Shown here piece after piece: positions 7,385-15,110 of a stretch of DNA of 19,331 nucleotides. The notes below the pieces were generated by a model that saw only the letters and a program-made list of their open reading frames with translations, made no database searches and had not been told where the DNA came from. The stretch is from positions 1 through 19,331 of the forward strand of contig JAZNOL010000001.1 in NCBI GenBank assembly GCA_045580815.1, given 5' to 3'. The stretch is from JAZNOL01 sp045580815 (GTDB lineage Bacteria > Bacillota > Clostridia > RUG12999). Every line of letters starts with the position of its first letter. Position 1 is the first letter of the stretch. The translations under genes and the position numbers were made by a program.

Positions 7385-10300
7385 TTAATCTACAATACCT
7401 GCAACAAGCGGAATTACCGGTGTGAGAGGAGCAATGTCATCAAGATCTTTCCAGAAGAACACTTTTCCTGTTGCACCTGCTGTTGTATTTTTCATAACAA
7501 TGTTGCTAAGAACGTTGTTTTCGTCTAAATAAGACATATCAACATCTGCAACTACACATTCAATAAGGCTGCCGCCTGCATAGTATGCGTAAACAAATTT
7601 GCTGCCGTCTGTGATACCGTAGAAATCAGGGTTTGTAACGTTTACAAAATACATTGCATCAAGATCCTGAACTTCGATTGAACCTGTTGCTAAGGGCTCG
7701 AGGTTTTCAATAACGAGGTTATCCATAGATACTGTCATACCATTGTTGTTGCCGTAGAACTGCATCGGAATTGAAGCAGCTGTAATTGCAACCGGCGAAG
7801 CGTCTGTGTATGTGCCTGTTGTGAGAACTACATTTTCTCTTAAATCTTTAACTGTATATTCAACTGCACCTTTGCGGTATGTAACAGCAAAGTTGATTTC
7901 GTGAAGCGGATTGCTTACAGCACCTTCCGGCTCTGTTTCATAAACAGTTGCACCGTCTTTAACAACATAGAATTTAACGTTTCTGCTGTTGTTCTGAACC
8001 TGAAGCTGGCAGTATGAATTTTTGTCTGCACTTATTGCAAAACGGATACCCATACCAAAGTCATAGTTGTTGATGTTAACTCTATTTAAAGTAACGTTGA
8101 TTGAATGTTCATCGGTGAGATTTGTAACAGGGTTAACGTTTACAAGAGTTTTTCTATAATCCCAACCGCTTGCAACTCCGTCGTACCAACCGCCGTTGGG
8201 AGCAAGAGTAAGTTTGCCGCCTTCTGCATAGAGGCTACCTCTGTTTTCTGCAAGTGAATAATCCATGTTATAGAATTTGTTGCCTAAAACGTCTGTGCCC
8301 GAAACAACTGTACCTGCCGATGTTGTAACAGCAGTTGAGCTGTCAGAAGCTGCCCATGAGAAATCATCGTTTATGGGAAGTTTTTTGATGTTGTCAATTT
8401 TAAGGTCGTCGTAAATACCTGCAAGACCTTCGTGATTTCCACCAATCTGAACGGGAATATCTGTTGCAGGGTTAAATGTGTGAAGCGGATATTCTTCGCT
8501 GCCTGTGTATGAACCGCTTGTGATAGCTTCGTTTGTTGTAACGCTGTGTACGTCCCATGTGATTTTGTCTGCTTCCACGCTGAGTTTATATGTCAGTTTG
8601 TGGTCAGGACTTCCGCTTAAGCCTGCTAACTCTGTTTTATACACTTCGGTACCGTTTACAATATGGCTGAACTGAATTTTTCTTCCTGCACGATACATTT
8701 CGTAATATGTTTTTTCATCGGCAGTTGTTGCAAAACGTATACGACCTGTGCCGTCCCAGTTTCCGCCGATAGCAGAGGGATTTAATCTCTGGTTTACTTC
8801 AATTTTATATTCACTGCTAAGACCGTCGATTTTTTTCGCCATATTAACAAGACCGGTACCATATCCTGCAGCGCCGCGAACATAAAGTTCACCGTTCATA
8901 AGGAATGCTCTTGCACCGTATTTATCATCTGTTCTCCATGCAGTTGCTGAAGTAACAAAATCGTCGTTATAGATTTTGTTGCCGTTTTCGTCAACTGCTG
9001 CAACAAGTTTTTTGTTTGGAGTAAGTGCTGCATATGTATCGGTATATACTGTTGCTGAGCCTGCTGATGTGAGTGTTGCGTTTGCAAAATCTTCAACATA
9101 AGGCAGAGTTGCAGTTTTAACGTTTGTTATTGCAACGTTGTCAAATGTTGTGTAAGCATTGCTGTTTGACATAACAAGTGCAACAGGGATTGTTGCAGGT
9201 GTGATTGCAATAGGTGCGGGGTCAACATATACACCGTTTGCGAAAACCAAGTTATCGTCTGGTCTGATTGCTGTCCAGTAAACTGTGCCGTTGTCAACAG
9301 TTACATCAAATGCAACTTTGTTGCCCTGCCAACCGAATGCTACATCGCTTACTGCTACAGATTCTGCAATTTCAGCACCGTCAACAAATTTGCTGAAACG
9401 AATTTTACAGCTGCTTTTACGGTCAGAAATAATCTGATAGAAATCTTTTTCGTTGTTGCCGATTGCAACACGGATACCCATGCTTGTGTCATACCAATAA
9501 TCAGAAAGTTGTGTTCTTGCAGCTTCAGCTTTAACATTGTATGCACTGTTGAGGTTACCAACCATTTTTGCATAGTTAAGGTTTGTATATGCTGTTCCGT
9601 CTTTACCGCGGAGCTTGATTGAACCGTCTGTTGCCCATGCACCGCTGTTGTTGCCGGGAGTATGTACTGTTGAAAGCTGCCAGTTGTCATTTTCAACGTT
9701 TGCACCGTTTTCATCAACACTGCCTACAACGTATGCACCGGCTGTGTTAACTTTAACTGCTGTTGATTCAACTGCTTCTGTTTCATCTGTTGCATCCTGA
9801 CCGTCTGTGAGTGTTGCCCAAGCAAAATCATCATAAATGGGAAGCTCGGGAAGGGCGTCAAGCTCATCAATTGAGAAATTGTCAAATAAACATGTACCGC
9901 CGTCACCGTTTCTGCCGATAAGCTGAACGGGAATTGACGGTGTAAGCGGAGCAGGGTCTACGAAAGAGCTTTCAAAAATTGTTGTGCCGCCGTCTGTACA
10001 TTTCCATGTAATAAGATTGCCGTAAACTTTAACGTCCATTGTTATATAGTGGTCGGGACCACTGCTAAAACCTGTTGTTGTCTGCACGGTTGTTGCATCT
10101 TCTTTGCCGTCAACAACTTTAACAAATTTCATGTTTCTTGCCCAGTTTGAACGGAGCTCATAATAAGATTTGCCGTCTGCACTTACTGAGAAACGAACAC
10201 CTGTGTCGATGTCCCAGCTGCCCTGGTATTTTGTTGTTCTTGCAGCACTTACTTTAAATGTGTAAGCTGAAAGCTCACCAACATCTTTAACAAAATTAAT

Positions 10301-10699
10301 TGCTGAAAAACCGCCTGCACGGGGTCTCAGTTTGAGAGTGCCGGCAGAAGCCCATGCAGCTTTGGGAGTACCTGTAACAGCCCAGTCTTCATTTACAATA
10401 GTGAGAGTCTGGCTGTCGTCTTCTTCTGTTGAGGGGTCATCTTCGATTTCAAGCACACTGCCTACGATGTTGCCCTCCTGCACTGCGTGAGTGTCAGCTT
10501 TAAGCTGATCAAATGTGTACTCTGCACCCTCTGTTGTAGAAACGCCTTTGTCTTCAAGTGTAGCCCACGAGAAGTCGTCCGCAAAAGGAAGTGCCGTGTT
10601 TTCTGTTGCTGTATCTTCTGCAAAAGCTGTAACGGTTGACAGGCACATTGCAAGAGCCAATACAAGCATCAGAAGTTTTGATACTTTGTTTGTTTTCAT
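7385..10699 (-). CDS. Secreted protein of four tandem LamG-like beta-sandwich modules (1,104 aa)
   Basis: Signal peptide at residues 1-27 (MKTNKVSKLLMLVLALAMCL, AFA cleavage). AGGAGG stands 9 nt before the ATG at 10,699. Four tandem modules of about 240-250 residues start near 39 (FADDFSWATL), 286 (IYDDFAWATL), 534 (YVEDFANATL) and 774 (INDDFSWAAS). Each carries a GxRF strand, a YY or FYQ strand, and a Y-x-D-x-x-P motif before a buried DN or DD strand, as in concanavalin-like jelly-roll folds. The last ~98 residues (from 1007) form a separate domain with GKVFFWKDLDDIAPLTP, a type of ending common in secreted clostridial polysaccharide enzymes. There is no SLH repeat and no catalytic motif that I recognise. 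The modules resemble those of the SLH protein downstream. Probable role: soluble or loosely bound carbohydrate-binding protein; the ligand is unknown. Confidence 0.85.
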   Translation of the reverse strand: MKTNKVSKLLMLVLALAMCLSTVTAFAEDTATENTALPFADDFSWATLEDKGVSTTEGAEYTFDQLKADTHAVQEGNIVGSVLEIEDDPSTEEDDSQTLTIVNEDWAVTGTPKAAWASAGTLKLRPRAGGFSAINFVKDVGELSAYTFKVSAARTTKYQGSWDIDTGVRFSVSADGKSYYELRSNWARNMKFVKVVDGKEDATTVQTTTGFSSGPDHYITMDVKVYGNLITWKCTDGGTTIFESSFVDPAPLTPSIPVQLIGRNGDGGTCLFDNFSIDELDALPELPIYDDFAWATLTDGQDATDETEAVESTAVKVNTAGAYVVGSVDENGANVENDNWQLSTVHTPGNNSGAWATDGSIKLRGKDGTAYTNLNYAKMVGNLNSAYNVKAEAARTQLSDYWYDTSMGIRVAIGNNEKDFYQIISDRKSSCKIRFSKFVDGAEIAESVAVSDVAFGWQGNKVAFDVTVDNGTVYWTAIRPDDNLVFANGVYVDPAPIAITPATIPVALVMSNSNAYTTFDNVAITNVKTATLPYVEDFANATLTSAGSATVYTDTYAALTPNKKLVAAVDENGNKIYNDDFVTSATAWRTDDKYGARAFLMNGELYVRGAAGYGTGLVNMAKKIDGLSSEYKIEVNQRLNPSAIGGNWDGTGRIRFATTADEKTYYEMYRAGRKIQFSHIVNGTEVYKTELAGLSGSPDHKLTYKLSVEADKITWDVHSVTTNEAITSGSYTGSEEYPLHTFNPATDIPVQIGGNHEGLAGIYDDLKIDNIKKLPINDDFSWAASDSSTAVTTSAGTVVSGTDVLGNKFYNMDYSLAENRGSLYAEGGKLTLAPNGGWYDGVASGWDYRKTLVNVNPVTNLTDEHSINVTLNRVNINNYDFGMGIRFAISADKNSYCQLQVQNNSRNVKFYVVKDGATVYETEPEGAVSNPLHEINFAVTYRKGAVEYTVKDLRENVVLTTGTYTDASPVAITAASIPMQFYGNNNGMTVSMDNLVIENLEPLATGSIEVQDLDAMYFVNVTNPDFYGITDGSKFVYAYYAGGSLIECVVADVDMSYLDENNVLSNIVMKNTTAGATGKVFFWKDLDDIAPLTPVIPLVAGIVD

Positions 10700-10758
10700 T
10701 GTTTTTACCTCCTGTTTAATTAAGAAATAAAATTAATTTATAAATAATCGCTTTTACG

Positions 10759-10858
10759 GTTTTGCCTGTTTCGTCGCTCTGCATATGCGGATACAGATGT
10801 TTTTGTCGGCAAAACTGCTTGCGATATATTTAACTTGGGAGAACGCACCGGCGAGTGC
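10759..10858 (-). ncRNA. Structured 5' leader of the secreted module protein (unclassified)
   Basis: Within the ~170-nt untranslated leader lies a GC-richer island flanked by AT-rich DNA. On the minus-strand RNA, GUUUUGCC (10,815-10,808) can pair with GGCAAAAC (10,766-10,759), enclosing a CUGUAU/AUGCAG stem (10,796-10,791 with 10,784-10,779) that pairs fully only as RNA from this strand, through a U-G wobble. A further GCAC/GUGC stem is at 10,858-10,845. No known riboswitch consensus was matched. It may be a regulatory leader or a dispersed repeat. Confidence 0.4.
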
Positions 10859-10881
10859 TTTTGTTTGCTTACTTAATTTCT

Positions 10882-10910
10882 ATTATAATAGAATATAACA
10901 CTTTTTTCAA
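10882..10910 (-). promoter_or_regulatory. Promoter of the secreted module protein
   Basis: On the minus strand TTGAAA (10,910-10,905), a 17-bp spacer and a perfect TATAAT (10,887-10,882). Predicted start of transcription near 10,875, giving a leader of about 175 nt. The remaining DNA between it and the araC-type promoter (10,911-11,157) holds short inverted repeats but no gene. Confidence 0.75.
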
Positions 10911-11157
10911 TGCTTAAACTTGTTGTTTTGTGTGTCCAAAATTGCTGTATTGATATCTTCACATCAAACATTGGAAAGTTGCAAAAATTCCCGGCGCTGT
11001 CGTCTGATGTGTAATATTAGGGACAAAATTTTTGACCTTTTTCCGTCCTTCTTCCACATGAAAGGACAAGGGATTTTCGCTTTTTGTGAAATAGCACAAA
11101 ATAAATTGCATTTTTTGTGCAATATCGCCTAAATTTTCTTATTTATTCAGGTTTTTC

Positions 11158-11187
11158 TTGACATTTTCATTATAGCAGATTTATAAT
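11158..11187 (+). promoter_or_regulatory. Promoter of the AraC-family regulator
   Basis: TTGACA at 11,158-11,163 and TATAAT at 11,182-11,187 with an 18-bp spacer. Transcription would start near 11,194, just before the direct repeats at 11,197. Confidence 0.75.
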
Positions 11188-11196
11188 TAAATTACC

Positions 11197-11234
11197 ATGT
11201 ATAAAACCAACTTGTTGATGTATAAAACCAACTT
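11197..11234 (+). promoter_or_regulatory. Candidate AraC-type operator: two 17-bp direct repeats
   Basis: ATGTATAAAACCAACTT occurs perfectly at 11,197-11,213 and 11,218-11,234, a 21-bp period or two helical turns, with a 4-bp gap. The size and spacing equal those of the classical AraC half-sites. The position overlaps the predicted transcription start and 5' leader, so bound protein should repress or modulate its own gene. That the adjacent regulator binds here is inference. Confidence 0.6.
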
Positions 11235-11263
11235 CTTTATTTTTTATAAACCGGGAGGCATTT

Positions 11264-12202
11264 ATGAACATCGATTCACAACTTTCCAATCTGAACATCT
11301 TCTATTACACCGGTGATTTTTCCGATTTTCACCCCGGTGTTGACGACAAGTTTTATCCGAAAGATACCATTTATGATTCGGCAAACAAAATTTATTTTAT
11401 CATATCAGGACAACACGGCTTTATTCTTGACCCTGACGATGAAAACAAAAAGGTTGTTCTTTCAGCCGGACAGATGATTTTTATTCATGCCGGCGTGCGT
11501 CACAAGATGTTTGTTCCCGAGGGTGAATCCTTTGAAATGTATTGGATACGGTTTCAGCTCAACACCTTTGACAACAACTTTTTTGACCTGTATAATTTTG
11601 ATACGATTGTGACCGTTGACGATGCTGAAAAACCTGTTTCTCTTTTGAAATCCATAATTTCAAATGCACGCAACGAGTCACTGTGCACACAGCTTCAATC
11701 AAAAGCCGACATTATAAATTTGTCCCTTTTATTTCTGGATTTAGCCGGTGCAACGTTGAAATCCGTTGATACCAAAAGTATTTCAAGCATTGCTCAGTTT
11801 ATCGACGCCAATATTAATATGGATTTTAATCTTGATATGCTTGCAGAAATGGCACATCTGCACCCATACCATTTTATACGGCGATTCAAGGCAGAATTTG
11901 GCGTAACACCAATGAAATATATTACTATAAAACGTCTGGACTATGCCCAATCGTGTCTTGAAAATACGGAAATGAGTATTCCGCTGATTATGGCAAACGC
12001 CGGGTTTTCTGATGTTTCACACTTTTCAAAAACCTTTAAAAAGTACAAAGGACTGTCACCGTCTCAATATCGTGCAATGCTTGGAAAATCTCCGCAAATT
12101 CGAGCACTGGGAAAAATATCCAACAAGAAAAATGACGAATTTGAATATCACCGAAAACATTCTTTAAAAGCAATTGAGAATCTTGAATCAAGCACCGACT
12201 AA
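11264..12202 (+). CDS. AraC-family transcriptional regulator with cupin sensor domain
   Basis: 312 residues, the usual size. Residues ~14-105 form a cupin-like ligand-binding half (GQHGFILDPDDE, SAGQMIFIHAGVRHKMF). Residues ~172-273 form the double helix-turn-helix: FNLDMLAEMAHLHPYHFIRR is the first HTH, and ANAGFSDVSHFSKTFKKY followed by GLSPSQYR is the conserved second HTH and signature. GGGAGG precedes the ATG. It is divergent from the secreted and SLH protein genes, the common arrangement for a sugar-responsive regulator controlling a polysaccharide locus. Ligand and direct targets cannot be read from the sequence. A ~40-residue basic tail follows the HTH. Confidence 0.9.
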   Translation: MNIDSQLSNLNIFYYTGDFSDFHPGVDDKFYPKDTIYDSANKIYFIISGQHGFILDPDDENKKVVLSAGQMIFIHAGVRHKMFVPEGESFEMYWIRFQLNTFDNNFFDLYNFDTIVTVDDAEKPVSLLKSIISNARNESLCTQLQSKADIINLSLLFLDLAGATLKSVDTKSISSIAQFIDANINMDFNLDMLAEMAHLHPYHFIRRFKAEFGVTPMKYITIKRLDYAQSCLENTEMSIPLIMANAGFSDVSHFSKTFKKYKGLSPSQYRAMLGKSPQIRALGKISNKKNDEFEYHRKHSLKAIENLESSTD

Positions 12203-12206
12203 TAAT

Positions 12207-12237
12207 TTACTATAACGTTATAGTAACATATTTTTTA
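12207..12237 (+). terminator. Palindrome plus T-run after the AraC-type gene
   Basis: TTACTATAACGTTATAGTAA is a perfect 20-bp palindrome starting 5 bp past the stop, followed by a T-rich run at 12,229-12,237. As an AT-rich stem it would be a weak intrinsic terminator. It also covers the -10 of a promoter-like sequence on the opposite strand (12,220-12,248), so an operator role is an alternative. Confidence 0.5.
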
Positions 12238-12248
12238 TGATTTGTCAA
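12220..12248 (-). promoter_or_regulatory. Promoter-like sequence antisense to the end of the AraC-type gene
   Basis: On the minus strand TTGACA (12,248-12,243), a 17-bp spacer and TACTAT (12,225-12,220). The -35 region is part of an 18-nt string (12,240-12,257) identical to the promoter region of the Fur-type gene at 15,570-15,587. No gene lies directly downstream, so this may be a duplicated or relic promoter. Confidence 0.35.
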
Positions 12249-12400
12249 GTATTTTATAAAAAATTTTCTATAATTATTATACATCGTTTTCATCTGTAAG
12301 TAAATGACCAAATTTATGAAAATACTGACATTTTTTATGAATTTACAAAAACAATTATAAATACATCGCCAACGCAGTCTGCTGATTCATCAAAAACAAA

Positions 12401-12576
12401 AAAAGTTTGCATAAACAAGGCTTCTCCCTGGAGGAGAAGCTGGCGAGCGGATGCGAGACTGATGAGGGGATGCCACGTATGTGGCATGCTTGTACAAACA
12501 TCTTTTCCCCTCATCCGCTTCACTTCGTTTCGCACCTTCCCCACCAAGGGGAAGGCTTTAATAAATGCAAACTTTT
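12401..12576 (+). repeat. Intergenic multi-hairpin element, copy 2, with 12-bp terminal inverted repeats
   Basis: The core 12,418-12,560 is homologous to the minus-strand element at 7055-7194. It contains hairpins GCTTCTCC/GGAGAAGC (12,420-12,440), the central ATGCCACGTATGTGGCAT (12,470-12,487), and CCTTCCCC/GGGGAAGG (12,536-12,555). Beyond the core, AAAAGTTTGCAT (12,401-12,412) and its exact inverse ATGCAAACTTTT (12,565-12,576) bracket the whole unit. No target duplication is obvious and nothing is encoded. It fills the 438-bp gap between the convergent regulator and metal-permease genes; the rest of that gap is AT-rich with no further feature apart from the palindrome and promoter-like site. 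It may also serve as terminator for the operon ending at 12,641. Confidence 0.7.
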
Positions 12577-12640
12577 AATTATTTTAAATTATAACAGTTT
12601 TTAATCTATATCAGAATTAATCTTTATTTCTGCAATTTTA

Positions 12641-13465
12641 TTATCTTTTTACCTTTGTGATAAGCTTTTCAACAAACGTGAAAACCGCCAGCGTAGCGAC
12701 ATTTGTCACCACAACGCTTGCCCCTGCCGGTGTTTCAAAAACATAGGACATTATAAGCCCCGTAAAGAAGCAGACAACCGAAACAACTGCCGAGCAGATT
12801 ACAACAGATTTGAATTTCCTGCACACACGCATGGAAATAACCGGTGGAAAAATTATCAGGCTTGAAATAAGAAGTGTGCCCATAATTCTCATTCCTAGCA
12901 CGGTTACCAGTGCCGTAAGCACAGCGATAAGCAGATTACAGCCTCCTGCGTTTACACCCGATGCTCTTGCAAAGGTTTCATCAAATGTAACAGCAAAAAT
13001 CTTGTTATAAAACAGTATGTATGCACCGATAACCGCCACCGACAGAATAATGCTCAAAACCGTTTGTGTTTCGTTTATGGCAAGAATACTGCCGAACATA
13101 TAGCTGTTTAAATCAACGTTTACACCTTTTTTAAGTGAAATTGCCATAACACCGAAAGCAAGCGCTCCTGCCGAAATAAGTGCAATTGCCGAATCGCCTT
13201 TAATCTTGCCGTTTTCGCTTACTCTGAGCAGCAAAACCGCTGCAACAACGCAGCACGGAATTGCCACCGCCATAGGTGCGGCGTTTAGTGCCGCCGCAAC
13301 AGCAAGTGCACCAAAGCCGACATGGGACAGTCCGTCGCCTATCATTGAATATTTTTTCAGAACAAGGCTGACACCCAAAAGTGCCATGCACAGTGAAACA
13401 AGTGTGCCCACAAGAAATGCTCTTGTTAAAAACGAATATGAAAATATTTCATAAATTGTGTCCAT
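12641..13465 (-). CDS. znuB: Metal ABC transporter permease, ZnuB-like
   Basis: 274 residues, the normal length for the ABC-3 permease family, with about eight hydrophobic membrane segments. Family landmarks: YSMIGDGLSHVGFGALA near residues 38-54, the GMRIMGTLLISSLIIFPP stretch, and the ETPAGASVVVTN segment near the end. It forms the membrane channel for zinc or manganese uptake with the ATPase and binding protein encoded just upstream. Its ATG is 3 nt after the ATPase stop, and its GGAGAG site lies inside that gene's last codons, so the two are coupled. No classical terminator follows it. Confidence 0.9.
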   Translation of the reverse strand: MDTIYEIFSYSFLTRAFLVGTLVSLCMALLGVSLVLKKYSMIGDGLSHVGFGALAVAAALNAAPMAVAIPCCVVAAVLLLRVSENGKIKGDSAIALISAGALAFGVMAISLKKGVNVDLNSYMFGSILAINETQTVLSIILSVAVIGAYILFYNKIFAVTFDETFARASGVNAGGCNLLIAVLTALVTVLGMRIMGTLLISSLIIFPPVISMRVCRKFKSVVICSAVVSVVCFFTGLIMSYVFETPAGASVVVTNVATLAVFTFVEKLITKVKR

Positions 13466-13468
13466 TTT

Positions 13469-14161
13469 TCACTCTCCGCAAATAAACCTTTTTGCAAGGT
13501 CGGTTTTCATATACTGCTCCGGCGTGCCGAAAAAGTGGTCGCCCGACTCTGCCAGATGAAGCATCACATCGGCATTTTTAACTGCTCTTTCAATATCATG
13601 AGTTACCATAATAACCGTAATATTTTTTTCACGGTTGAGCTGTTTTGCCAGAGCGTACAGCTCTGCCGATGCCACCGGGTCAAGTCCTGATGCCGGCTCG
13701 TCAAGCAGAAGTGTTTTATCAGCCGCACAAAGTGCACGTGCAAGAAGCATTCTCTGCATCTGCCCACCCGACAGACTTCCGCAGTTTTTGTTTTTAAGGT
13801 CGTCTATTCCAAGCAGTTTCATATTTTTGAAAGCGGTTTGCTTTTCTTTTTTTGTATAAAAGGGTCGCATCCCCATTTTTCCCGAAAATCCCGACATTAC
13901 AACCTCGCTTACACTTGCCGGAAACTCTTTCTGGGTTTTTGTCATCTGAGGCAAATAACCCACACCTTTTTTTGATGTTGTTATTTTTCCGTCAAGCGGT
14001 TGTTTCAAGCCTAAAATCGCTTTTACCAGCGTGCTTTTGCCCACGCCGTTCTCCCCTACTATACAAAAATAGTCTCCCGGTTTTATTTCAAAGCTGACGT
14101 TTTCCAAAACAACGCCACCATCGTAGCCGAGGCTTAAATTTTCACATTTTAAAGCTGTCAT
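13469..14161 (-). CDS. znuC: Metal ABC transporter ATP-binding protein, ZnuC-like
   Basis: 230 residues with all ABC ATPase motifs: Walker A GENGVGKST (36-44), Q-loop at PQM (71-73), signature LSGGQMQR (130-137), Walker B LLLDEP (151-156) and H-loop His188 in MVTHD. It powers import of the metal captured by the lipoprotein encoded just upstream. Its ATG shares one base with the stop of that gene (TGATG), a sign of coupled translation. Similarity to ZnuC/MntB-type ATPases plus the operon context support the role; the metal is not defined by this subunit. Confidence 0.92.
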   Translation of the reverse strand: MTALKCENLSLGYDGGVVLENVSFEIKPGDYFCIVGENGVGKSTLVKAILGLKQPLDGKITTSKKGVGYLPQMTKTQKEFPASVSEVVMSGFSGKMGMRPFYTKKEKQTAFKNMKLLGIDDLKNKNCGSLSGGQMQRMLLARALCAADKTLLLDEPASGLDPVASAELYALAKQLNREKNITVIMVTHDIERAVKNADVMLHLAESGDHFFGTPEQYMKTDLAKRFICGE

Positions 14162-15096
14162 CAGTTAAGCGCCTCCGTAAGTGCCTGTGCGTTTTTTCTC
14201 ATAATGTCAACGTATCCCACGTCATCATCAAAATCCTGCTTTGAAATATTATGACACGCCGCAAGCTCAAGGCATTTTGCCCCGGTTTCGTCGCACAGAG
14301 CCTGCGCTGTCTGTCCGCCGGAAAGCTCGCTTTTAAACACAACAGGAATATTTTCGTTTTTGATTTTGTCTGCAAGAAACGCAACCGTTGCCGCACTCGG
14401 CTCGGTTTTTTCCGCACAGCCGGGAAACGCCGCATAAGCCTCTAATCCGTAATATTTTGCATAATAAAGAAGCGGAAATCTGTCGCCCATTATAATTGTT
14501 TTGCGTTTTGAGTTTTCCACAATTTTTCTTGTTTCTTCCTCAATTTCTTTTATCTTTTCCATATAGTTTTCGCAGTTTTCCTCATATATAGCAGAGTTTT
14601 CCACATCAAGCGAGCACATTTTATCTTTAATTGCAGTAACAATTTTTATTGCGTTATCCGGTGATGTCCACACGTGCTCATCGTACTGCCCGTGATGGTC
14701 TTCGTGATGGTGCGCGCTTTCAAAATGAGTGTAATCTTCTTTTTCCAAATCAACAACATCCATCATTTTGAGTGTATTTATTTCTTTATCAAGGGATTTT
14801 AAAATATTTTCAACCCACGCATCGCTTTCTCCCCCGGTATAGATAAACAGGTCGCAATTTTGCAGTTTTGCAATATCCTTTGCCGTAGGCTCAAAGGAAT
14901 GAATCTCGGCACCGGGGCTGATTAGCATAGATACCTCTGCCATTTCTCCGCAGACATTTTTTGCAAAATCATAGGACGGAAATATCGCCGAAATCACGTT
15001 GATTTTATCGGACTTTTCAAAGTTTTGCGGTGCACATGCCGTTACTGCAAAAGCCGCCATAACAAGGCATATTATTTTTAAAACTGTTTTTTTCAT
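14161..15096 (-). CDS. znuA: Metal-binding lipoprotein of the ABC transporter, ZnuA-like
   Basis: 311 residues from the ATG at 15,096, which has AAAGGA 9 nt upstream; an in-frame TTG six codons earlier lacks a binding site. Lipoprotein signal with VTAC, lipidated Cys near residue 27. Family I ligands visible: His66 in EIHSFEP and His141 in DEHVWTSP, preceded by a His-rich flexible loop (124-135, with HHHEDHH) typical of zinc-binding members. Where the third ligand His normally precedes an aromatic Y-x-A-K-x-Y-G-L stretch, this protein has MGDRFPLLYYAKYYGL with Asp205-Arg206, so the site is changed. Second gene of the operon, 14 bp after the regulator's stop. The His loop favours zinc; manganese is possible. 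Confidence 0.9.
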   Translation of the reverse strand: MKKTVLKIICLVMAAFAVTACAPQNFEKSDKINVISAIFPSYDFAKNVCGEMAEVSMLISPGAEIHSFEPTAKDIAKLQNCDLFIYTGGESDAWVENILKSLDKEINTLKMMDVVDLEKEDYTHFESAHHHEDHHGQYDEHVWTSPDNAIKIVTAIKDKMCSLDVENSAIYEENCENYMEKIKEIEEETRKIVENSKRKTIIMGDRFPLLYYAKYYGLEAYAAFPGCAEKTEPSAATVAFLADKIKNENIPVVFKSELSGGQTAQALCDETGAKCLELAACHNISKQDFDDDVGYVDIMRKNAQALTEALN

Positions 15097-15110
15097 AACC
15101 AATTTCCTTT

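Noticed and set aside
10759..10858. Cyclic-di-GMP or other known riboswitch in the leader
   Set aside because: A GGCAAAACC-like string recalls GEMM, but the GNRA tetraloop and receptor and the rest of the consensus are not visible.
10920..11132. A 70-codon plus-strand open frame in the regulator's upstream region
   Set aside because: Its start is TTG with no binding site; it lies in an AT-rich control region and resembles nothing.
12335..12604. Open frames on both strands over the second multi-hairpin element
   Set aside because: They are made of palindromic repeat sequence and have no ribosome binding site or family resemblance.
12577..12640. Intrinsic terminator of the metal uptake operon
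   Set aside because: Only weak AT-rich pairing is present after the permease stop; no stable stem with a T-run was found apart from the repeat element further on.
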